Both the position numbers and the translations under genes were made by a program. This document shows, in pieces, positions 7,072 through 12,272 of a DNA stretch of 12,272 bases. The DNA comes from Leptospiraceae bacterium (lineage in GTDB: Bacteria; Spirochaetota; Leptospiria; Leptospirales; Leptonemataceae), in assembly GCA_020440935.1 (NCBI GenBank), contig JAGRNC010000037.1, positions 1 to 12,272 of the forward strand, given 5' to 3'. A model generated the notes under the pieces. The model was not told the DNA's origin. It did not search any database and saw only the letters and a program-made list of their open reading frames with translations. Positions within the stretch are counted from its first letter, which is position 1. Each line of letters starts with the position of its first letter.

Positions 7072-7968
7072 ATGCTCAGCTATTGCAAGATTAACCTCGG
7101 ATTGACGGTGGGTCCCCGTCGGTCCGATTCCCTTCACCGAATCTACAGCGTCTTCCTTCCCATCGGCATCGGCGATGAAGTAATCATCGAGCGGTCCAGC
7201 AAATTCAGCTTCTACTCGGAAAATCAAATTTCCGGATCCGTTGCTTTTCGCGCATTCGAAGATGTGAGCGAACGCGGCGGTAACCTGGAAAAGAATCTAA
7301 TGGTGCGGGCTTACCGGTCCATCGAGGCCTATTTGCCCCAGGGGCAAGCCCTTTCGCTGCAGATTAAGAAACGAATTCCGCCGGGTACTGGCATTGGGTC
7401 CGGATCCTCCAATGCCGCTTGTGTACTTCGGTATGCCAGAAATCAGCATTGGCTTACAGCAGAGGTGGCGCACGATCTTGCAAAATCCCTGGGCGCCGAT
7501 GTGCCCTTCTTCCTGGGCGGATGGCCGGCGCTGGTTCGGGGCATTGGAGATGAAATCGAGCCGATTTCGGTTGGTCCCGTACATGGATTGGTTTGCTTTC
7601 CGGGACTGTTTGTATCCACTGGAGAGGCTTACACTCGATTGAAAAGACCTTTACAGCAAAGCGTTGATGCAAAATTTGGGTCTCTGCTAAGCGATTCAGA
7701 CTGGCAGGCCATAGCCAGTGGAGATTGGAGTCGGCTGGCCCATTGGGGCAATGATTTTGAAGGACCGGTATTCGAAATGTTTCCGGAACTGGCCAAAATC
7801 AAAGATGCCTTTGTAGATTCTGGGGCAGTCTACAGTTCCCTCTCTGGAAGTGGCTCCGCTCTGTATGGGCTATATAGCAGCAACCAGATGGCAATCGGCG
7901 CTCTGGGATCACTGCAAAGCCGGTATCCAGAGTTACAGTTTGAAACGTTTGCACTCTGGGAACAGTAG
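7072..7968 (+). CDS. ispE: 4-diphosphocytidyl-2-C-methyl-D-erythritol kinase
   Basis: Phosphorylates the 2-hydroxyl of CDP-methylerythritol with ATP in the non-mevalonate (MEP) route to isoprenoids; a cytosolic GHMP kinase of 298 residues, slightly longer than usual. The N-terminal YCKINLGLTV with Lys6 and the following RRSDSLH (DGYH in most homologues) form the substrate site. The GHMP phosphate-binding loop is PPGTGIGSGSSNAA at residues 103-116. LGADVPFFL carries the presumed catalytic Asp143. The C-terminal glycine-rich motif SLSGSGSALYG is present. The second and third glycines of the common GLGGGSSNAA loop read GIGSGSSNAA here, a mild change. The start has only a G-rich region as ribosome site, lying in a GC palindrome. 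The stop is three bases before tRNA-Gln. It implies the cell makes isoprenoids by the MEP pathway. Confidence 0.93.
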   Translation: MLSYCKINLGLTVGPRRSDSLHRIYSVFLPIGIGDEVIIERSSKFSFYSENQISGSVAFRAFEDVSERGGNLEKNLMVRAYRSIEAYLPQGQALSLQIKKRIPPGTGIGSGSSNAACVLRYARNQHWLTAEVAHDLAKSLGADVPFFLGGWPALVRGIGDEIEPISVGPVHGLVCFPGLFVSTGEAYTRLKRPLQQSVDAKFGSLLSDSDWQAIASGDWSRLAHWGNDFEGPVFEMFPELAKIKDAFVDSGAVYSSLSGSGSALYGLYSSNQMAIGALGSLQSRYPELQFETFALWEQ

Positions 7969-7971
7969 TAT

Positions 7972-8043
7972 TGGGCCGTCGCCAAGCGGTAAGGCATCGG
8001 TTTTTGGTATCGACATACGGAGGTTCGAATCCTCCCGGCCCAG
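7972..8043 (+). tRNA. tRNA-Gln (anticodon UUG)
   Basis: The sequence folds into a complete cloverleaf. The acceptor stem is TGGGCCG (7972-7978) with CGGCCCA (8036-8042), including the U1-A72 pair typical of glutamine tRNAs, and the discriminator base is G8043. The D arm is GCC-AAGCGGTAA-GGC. The anticodon stem TCGGT/ATCGA encloses loop TTTTGGT with anticodon TTG. The T arm is GGAGG-TTCGAAT-CCTCC. No CCA end is encoded (CAT follows the discriminator), so it must be added by nucleotidyltransferase. The gene starts four bases after the ispE stop codon and lies just ahead of glmU, so it is probably cut out of a longer transcript. Confidence 0.96.
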
Positions 8044-8069
8044 CATCTTCCCGCTCGATTGGATTGCGC

Positions 8070-8855
8070 ATGGCATCTTCCTCCTCAAATCGCATGGCCG
8101 TAATACTGGCCGCCGGAAAAGGCACACGGATGAAGTCCGAGTTGCCCAAGGTTGCCTTATCCATCGCCGGCAAACCGATGATTGAGCATGTCCTGGAGAA
8201 TCTACGTTCTCTGAACCTCAGCCGAATCGCCGTAGTCGTGGGCTACCGCAAAGAGGAAGTAATCAATCGAATCGATCTAAATCGTTTTCCGCAAGTTGTG
8301 TTCGCCGAACAAATCGAACAAAAAGGTACCGCCCATGCCCTCCTGGCCGCAAAAGAGGCCATCGGCGAGGCGGCTGGAACGCTTCTGGTAACGTCGGGCG
8401 ATATGCCGCTCATCCAGCCCGAGACATTTGAGCAATTATTCCAATCGCAGGAAAATCAGGATGTGGCCGCCTGTGTTCTTTCTGCCATTCAGCAAGACCC
8501 CACGGGATACGGACGATTGGTCCGCGATAATCAGGGATTCCTGGAACGAATCGTCGAAGAGAAAGACGCCGACGAAGAAACCAAGAAGATCAAAGAATCC
8601 AATGCTGGCACCTATGTCTTCGAAAGTCCGGACATATTTTCTGTTCTGACGCGCATTGATTCGGAAAACAAACAGAATGAATACTACCTTCCCGATGCGG
8701 TAAAAGTGTACCGCACCATGGGAAGAAAGATCGGCACTCTGGTTCTGGATGATTCAGATCAGACCCTGGGCGCCAACACGGTCGACGAACTGGCATCTCT
8801 GGAAACCAAGTTTCAGAAAATGCAGGCCCAGCGTCAGGCCGTAAAGAGTTCCTGA
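8070..8855 (+). CDS. glmU: UDP-N-acetylglucosamine pyrophosphorylase (GlmU uridylyltransferase domain only)
   Basis: Forms UDP-GlcNAc from UTP and GlcNAc-1-phosphate, for peptidoglycan and lipopolysaccharide. At 261 residues it covers only the N-terminal nucleotidyltransferase domain of GlmU (usual full length about 450). Signature motifs are LAAGKGTRMKSELPKV near residues 13-28, KGTAHALLAAKEAIG, SGDMPLI (GDxPLI), PTGYGRLVR, IVEEKDA, SNAGTYVF and NEYYLPDAV. The protein ends in the linker region (GANTVDELASLE) followed by a basic tail, with no hexapeptide repeats of the acetyltransferase domain. Acetylation of GlcN-1-phosphate must then come from another protein. ATG 8070 was chosen because the upstream extension would run through tRNA-Gln; ATG 8094 and TTG 8064 are alternatives, none with a good ribosome site. 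prs follows closely. Confidence 0.92.
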   Translation: MASSSSNRMAVILAAGKGTRMKSELPKVALSIAGKPMIEHVLENLRSLNLSRIAVVVGYRKEEVINRIDLNRFPQVVFAEQIEQKGTAHALLAAKEAIGEAAGTLLVTSGDMPLIQPETFEQLFQSQENQDVAACVLSAIQQDPTGYGRLVRDNQGFLERIVEEKDADEETKKIKESNAGTYVFESPDIFSVLTRIDSENKQNEYYLPDAVKVYRTMGRKIGTLVLDDSDQTLGANTVDELASLETKFQKMQAQRQAVKSS

Positions 8856-8893
8856 AGAAGATGGAGGAAGGAAGGGAAATCCAGGCGGGAGAA

Positions 8894-9832
8894 ATGAGCT
8901 ACGAACTACTAATATTTTCTGGAAGCGCGAATCGGCAACTGGCCGAAGAAATTTCCACGTACCTGGGCACGCGCCTGAGCTCGGCTACCATCAAGAAGTT
9001 CTCCGATGGCGAAATCTCGGTAAAAATCGAGGAGAACATTCGGGGCCGAGACGTATTTATCGTGCAGCCTACTTCCGAGCCTGCGAACGATCATTTAATG
9101 GAATTGTTTCTGATGCTGGATGCCATCCGTCGGGCCAGCGCAAAACGAATTACTGCCGTTATTCCTTACTACGGATACGGCCGACAGGACCGCAAAAGCG
9201 AGCCGCGGGTACCGATCTCCGCTCGCGTTGCGGCGGATTTGATCGAGTCTATGGGTCCAAATCGGCTTCTTACCATGGATTTGCATGCCGACCAGATCCA
9301 GGGATTCTTCAAAGTTCCCGTCGATCACCTTTATGCAGCTCCGGTATTCGTGAAGCACCTCAGGGAAAAGCACCTTAAAGATCCCGTGGTAGTTTCGCCG
9401 GACTCGGGCGGTGTGGAGCGGGCTCGATTTCTGGCGCGCCAGATTGGTGCAGGGCTTGCTATTATAGATAAAAGAAGACCTCGCGCAAATGTGTCCGAAG
9501 TAATGCATGTGATCGGTGAAGTGAAAGACCGAAATTGCATTCTGTTCGACGATATGATCGATACGGGCGGGACCATTACAAAAGCGGCCGCGGCCCTTAA
9601 AGCCAATGGAGCAGCTTCGGTAATGGCGGCGGCCACTCATGCGGTACTATCGGGTCCCGCCGTGGAGCGATTACAGGAAAGCGCTCTGGATGAAGTAATT
9701 TTCTCCAATAGTATCCAGCTACCGGAGTCCAAGAAACTGGACAAGATAACCCAGCTATCGGTGGCGGGTCTGGTCGGCGAAGCAATCCGCAGAATTCACA
9801 ACGAGGAGTCGGTTAGCTCTCTATTTCTGTAG
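8894..9832 (+). CDS. prs: ribose-phosphate pyrophosphokinase (PRPP synthetase)
   Basis: Transfers pyrophosphate from ATP to ribose-5-phosphate, giving PRPP for purine, pyrimidine, NAD, histidine and tryptophan synthesis; cytosolic and usually hexameric. The 312 residues counted from ATG 8894 fit the class I family (about 310-315). Motifs are FSGSANRQLAEEI at the N-terminus, KFSDGEISVKIEENIRG, QPTSEPANDHLMEL, PYYGYGRQDRKSEPRVPISA (ATP-binding loop), TMDLHADQIQGFF, VVSPDSGGVERAR and the PRPP loop CILFDDMIDTGGTI. An in-frame ATG at 8861 would add 11 residues not typical of the family. ATG 8894 has AGG and GGGA upstream, so it is preferred. The gene starts 38 bp after the glmU stop, in an arrangement (glmU-prs-ctc-pth) shared with Bacillus. 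Confidence 0.96.
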   Translation: MSYELLIFSGSANRQLAEEISTYLGTRLSSATIKKFSDGEISVKIEENIRGRDVFIVQPTSEPANDHLMELFLMLDAIRRASAKRITAVIPYYGYGRQDRKSEPRVPISARVAADLIESMGPNRLLTMDLHADQIQGFFKVPVDHLYAAPVFVKHLREKHLKDPVVVSPDSGGVERARFLARQIGAGLAIIDKRRPRANVSEVMHVIGEVKDRNCILFDDMIDTGGTITKAAAALKANGAASVMAAATHAVLSGPAVERLQESALDEVIFSNSIQLPESKKLDKITQLSVAGLVGEAIRRIHNEESVSSLFL

Positions 9833-9910
9833 ATTGCAAAGACCGCAAAATTCGGCAAAACGTAAGGCATTTGATTCAGATAAGGATAGAAATCATTCAA
9901 GGATAAGAAG

Positions 9911-10516
9911 ATGGAAAGAAAGATCGTAGCCCAGAAAAGAGACGGAAGAGGAAAAAACATCGCGCGCCGTAGTCGTGCCGATGGACATATTCCTGCCAAC
10001 CTCATCGGAAGCGGGCAATCACAGGCACTGGAACTAGATGCCAAAGAATTCGAAAAGCTATTGCAGTCCGGCCTGCGCCAGAGCTCTGAAATTGCTCTGG
10101 ATGTAGAAGGCGAAGGAGCCGTTAAGGTTCTGGCCAAAGAGATTCAGCGTCATCCGGTTTCCGGCGATGTGCTCCACATTGATTTCTACCGAATCAACCC
10201 CGGTCAGAAACTGCGTGTGAACGTTCCGGTGGAAACAAAGGGATTCGCCAGAGGCGTGAAAGCCGGCGGAGCTCTTGAGCACTACATTCGGCAGCTTCGC
10301 GTGCGCACTCCGCCCGAGTCGCTCAAAGAGAAGATCGAAGTGGATATTACCAATTTGCAGGTGGGCGGTCAGATTCACCTTCAGGATCTGGACATTCCCG
10401 CAGATTGGGATGTTATGATGCGCGGGAATCCTATCATCTGTAAAATCGCACAATCCAGAATGACAGTGACGGCCGACAAACAGGGCGGAGCCGACGAGGC
10501 TGCGGCCGAGTCCTGA
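9911..10516 (+). CDS. rplY: 50S ribosomal protein L25, CTC (long) form
   Basis: Binds 5S rRNA in the large ribosomal subunit; the long bacterial form is also called general stress protein CTC. The protein has 201 residues against about 94 for the short E. coli L25, so it carries both the N-terminal 5S-binding domain (QKRDGRGKNIARRSRADGHIPANLIG) and the C-terminal TL5/CTC beta domain (VNVPVETKGFARGVKAGGALEHYIRQLRVRTPPESL through DLDIPADWDV). An AAGGA at 9899-9903, seven bases before the ATG, is a good ribosome site. The acidic alanine-rich tail (GGADEAAAES) is common in this family. It is 78 bp from prs and 15 bp from pth, consistent with co-transcription. No promoter was found in the gap before it. 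Confidence 0.95.
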   Translation: MERKIVAQKRDGRGKNIARRSRADGHIPANLIGSGQSQALELDAKEFEKLLQSGLRQSSEIALDVEGEGAVKVLAKEIQRHPVSGDVLHIDFYRINPGQKLRVNVPVETKGFARGVKAGGALEHYIRQLRVRTPPESLKEKIEVDITNLQVGGQIHLQDLDIPADWDVMMRGNPIICKIAQSRMTVTADKQGGADEAAAES

Positions 10517-10531
10517 TATTGAGGGTATCCT

Positions 10532-11095
10532 ATGAAGTTGATTATTGGCCTTGGCAACCCCGGCGAAAAATTCATTAACCGGAGATCGAACATCGGATTC
10601 AAAATCCTCGATGTAATTGCCAATAACAACAATATCGATATTCGCACCAAGAAGAAGAAGTCCCTCATTGGCCGGGGAGAGTTTGAAGGCGAAGAAGTTG
10701 TGCTTCTAAAGCCGCAGACTTATAGTGAACTGGCCGGTGAGGCGGCGCTGTACATCGCCTCATTCTTGCGAATCAAGCCCGAAGATATCATCGTCATAAT
10801 GGACGATTTCGGGCTGGATCTGGGGCGAATTGTGGTCGAACAGGGCGGCAATAATCATGGCCATCCGGGCATCGACAACCTGGCCATTGCGCTCAAATCT
10901 CCGCAGTTCATCCGGGTACGGGTGGGCATTGTCGGAAAAGGGGCAGGCAAGAAAAAACGCGATCAGTACGTAAACCAGGAGTTCGATCCTCTGGAAAATG
11001 TGCAGCTAATTAACATAATCAACGATGCCGAGGCTGCCATTCGATCCATTACCCAGGGCGACATCGACGAAGTGGTGGAAAAATTCCGCCATTAG
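10532..11095 (+). CDS. pth: peptidyl-tRNA hydrolase homologue with altered active site
   Basis: By fold and gene position this is Pth, which frees tRNAs from prematurely released peptides. The 187 residues show GLGNPG (6-11), the VVLLKPQTY block, the SFLRIKPEDIIVIMDD block and RVRVGI, so homology is clear. Compared with E. coli Pth (from memory), Asn10 is kept (Asn9), as are Asp93 (Asp91) and His113 (His111). The catalytic His20 is Ser19 in NRRSNIGF, Met67 and Asn68 are Ser65 and Glu66 in TYSELAG, and Asn114 is Pro112 in HGHPG. The His20 change is more than one base away from a His codon, so it is not a single read error. The enzyme may be inactive or have a new role. GAGGG at 10521-10525 is the ribosome site. 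The gene follows rplY by 15 bp. Confidence 0.85.
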   Translation: MKLIIGLGNPGEKFINRRSNIGFKILDVIANNNNIDIRTKKKKSLIGRGEFEGEEVVLLKPQTYSELAGEAALYIASFLRIKPEDIIVIMDDFGLDLGRIVVEQGGNNHGHPGIDNLAIALKSPQFIRVRVGIVGKGAGKKKRDQYVNQEFDPLENVQLINIINDAEAAIRSITQGDIDEVVEKFRH

Positions 11096-11098
11096 AAA

Positions 11099-11127
11099 TT
11101 GACGGTCCCCTGACCCCTGTCTATACT
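11099..11127 (+). promoter_or_regulatory. sigma-70 promoter of ftsH
   Basis: TTGACG (11099-11104) and TATACT (11122-11127), each 5 of 6 to consensus, are separated by an ideal 17 bp. Transcription would start near 11134, about 17 bases before the ftsH ATG, with CAGG (11140-11143) as a weak ribosome site. This indicates that ftsH can be expressed apart from the upstream pth transcript. Confidence 0.7.
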
Positions 11128-11150
11128 GATCTAAGCTTGCAGGCATCTCT

Positions 11151-12272
11151 ATGAACAAGAATTTCAAGTACTTTCTTTTCCTCTTCCTGGGAATCATCAT
11201 CATCCTTTTCATCTTCAACCGCGAAAACATGCCGGGTCAGGAGACTCCGGAAAAGATCACCTATTCTCGCTTTAAGAAGATGCTCACCCCGGATGGGCAG
11301 GAACGCTACGGTCGCATTTACACCCGCGAAGTAACATCCGATTCCGCTTCGGGCACAGACGATGCATTTATTCTTCAGATCGGCCCACGAAAGATCACCG
11401 GTCGCTATGTAAAGCCGGGTGTTGAAATCAAACTCTCCGATGGAATTCCACGAATGAAGGAGAAGACCATTCCCTTCGAAGTGGAAAGCGTTCCAGGACT
11501 TCTGGATGACGGGCTCATTGAGAAGCTGGATCGAAACAACATCACCTACAAAGTCGTAAATCCGGAAGAGTCCAGCATTCTGAACACTATCTTCCAGATG
11601 CTTCCGTTCGTTCTAATTATTGCACTGCTCTGGCTTTTCATGATGCGGCAGATCCAATCGACCGGTAATCGTGCCATGTCTTTTGGTAAAAGCAAGGCGA
11701 GGCTCCATGCAGAAGGAAAAACTAGAGTTACTTTCCTGGATGTGGCAGGCTGCGATGAGGCCAAAGAAGAACTGGTGGAGGTTGTGGATTTCCTGAAGGA
11801 TCCCAAGAAGTTCCAGACCATCGGCGCAAAGATTCCCAAAGGCGTCCTACTCGTAGGCCCTCCCTGAACAGGTAAAACTCTGATTGCCCGTGCCGTAGCC
11901 GGCGAAGCTGGCGTTCCTTTCTATAGCATCTCGGGTTCCGACTTCGTGGAAATGTTTGTGGGCGTAGGTGCTTCCCGTGTGCGCGATCTGTTCGAGCAGG
12001 CCAAGAAGAACGCTCCCTGTATTGTATTTATCGATGAAATCGATGCCGTGGGCCGACTGCGTGGCGCAGGCCTGGGCGGCGGACACGACGAGCGCGAGCA
12101 AACCCTAAACCAGATGCTCGTTGAGATGGATGGCTTCGAAGAGAACGAAGGCGTCATCGTTATGGCAGCCACCAACCGCGCCGATGTCCTGGACCCTGCC
12201 CTTCTGCGACCGGGTCGATTCGACCGCCAGGTAGTAGTGGACGCTCCCGATGTAAAAGGTCGCGAAGCGATC
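11151..12272 (+). pseudogene. ftsH: ATP-dependent zinc metalloprotease FtsH, interrupted by in-frame TGA; 3' end outside window
   Basis: FtsH is a membrane-anchored AAA+ protease that degrades misfolded membrane proteins and regulators. Membrane helices lie at about residues 7-23 and 144-168, flanking a non-cytoplasmic domain of about 120 residues. The AAA domain starts with VTFLDVAGCDEAKEEL. Walker A breaks at codon 239: GPP-stop-TGKT, with TGA (11865-11867) in place of a glycine codon. The same frame then reads on for 135 codons without another stop: pore loop MFVGVG (268-273), Walker B VFIDEID (292-298), GLGGGHDERE, and arginine fingers Arg353 and Arg356 in RPGRFDR. GRQRG reads GRLRG (Leu303). 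The HEXXH protease site lies beyond the window. FtsH is usually essential or important, so a sequence error (GGA read as TGA) is a serious alternative to a true pseudogene. The 238-residue product as read would lack ATPase and protease. Confidence 0.85.
11865..11867 (+). other. in-frame TGA inside the FtsH Walker A motif
   Basis: The codon at the third glycine of GPPGTGKT is TGA, one base from GGA (Gly). Continuation of frame and homology on both sides shows that a single substitution, not an indel, explains the break. The first in-frame ATG after it (11952) lies beyond Walker A, so restart there would not restore the ATPase. Confidence 0.9.

Noticed and set aside
7971..8069. N-terminal extension of GlmU
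   Set aside because: The extra codons are the tRNA-Gln sequence itself; the family begins near the ATG at 8070 or 8094.
8861..8893. Upstream ATG for prs adding 11 residues
   Set aside because: The added residues are not part of the Prs family, and ATG 8894 gives the standard length with purine-rich sequence before it.
11865..11867. UGA read as glycine (alternative code) or as selenocysteine
   Set aside because: TGA ends the hydrolase, cyclase, exported protein, glmU and rplY genes, so it is a normal stop here. No Sec-type stem-loop was evident after it and Walker A has no role for selenocysteine.

Overview
The window looks like a piece of a spirochaete chromosome, most likely from the order Leptospirales. 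This is an inference from gene order (rpmG, ispE, tRNA-Gln, glmU, prs, rplY, pth, ftsH), a base composition near half G+C, and a soluble class III cyclase with a large sensor domain of the kind common in leptospires. No similarity search was possible. TAA, TAG and TGA all end convincing genes here, so the standard bacterial code applies.

Left part (1-3246, minus strand): the N-terminal 742 residues of an Lhr-type DEAD/DEAH helicase, running off the left edge, and upstream of it an alpha/beta-fold hydrolase. A TTGACA-type promoter for the hydrolase may start transcription at or beside its ATG.

Middle (3247-6052): a gene for a cytosolic protein joining a FIST sensor domain to an adenylate-cyclase domain. 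It is flanked on both sides by noncoding tandem arrays of the same 51-bp repeat in the same orientation. The upstream array is degenerate and the downstream one is nearly uniform. A 12-bp palindrome lies directly before the start codon and a 12-bp hairpin spans the stop codon.

Right part (6053-12272, plus strand): a predicted exported protein of unknown function, then a compact housekeeping cluster. It holds ribosomal protein L33, IspE (isoprenoid precursor synthesis), tRNA-Gln(UUG), a GlmU reduced to its uridylyltransferase domain, PRPP synthetase, ribosomal protein L25/CTC, a peptidyl-tRNA hydrolase homologue and FtsH. The order glmU-prs-ctc-pth is an old bacterial arrangement also known from Bacillus.

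Two adjacent genes at the right end are abnormal. The Pth homologue lacks the catalytic histidine and two active-site asparagines. FtsH has an in-frame TGA exactly where the third glycine of the Walker A motif (GPPGTGKT) belongs, while its reading frame stays open and fully FtsH-like to the window edge. The strongest candidates for something new are the paired 51-bp arrays around the FIST-cyclase, the active-site-depleted Pth, and the FtsH stop, which may be a sequence error.
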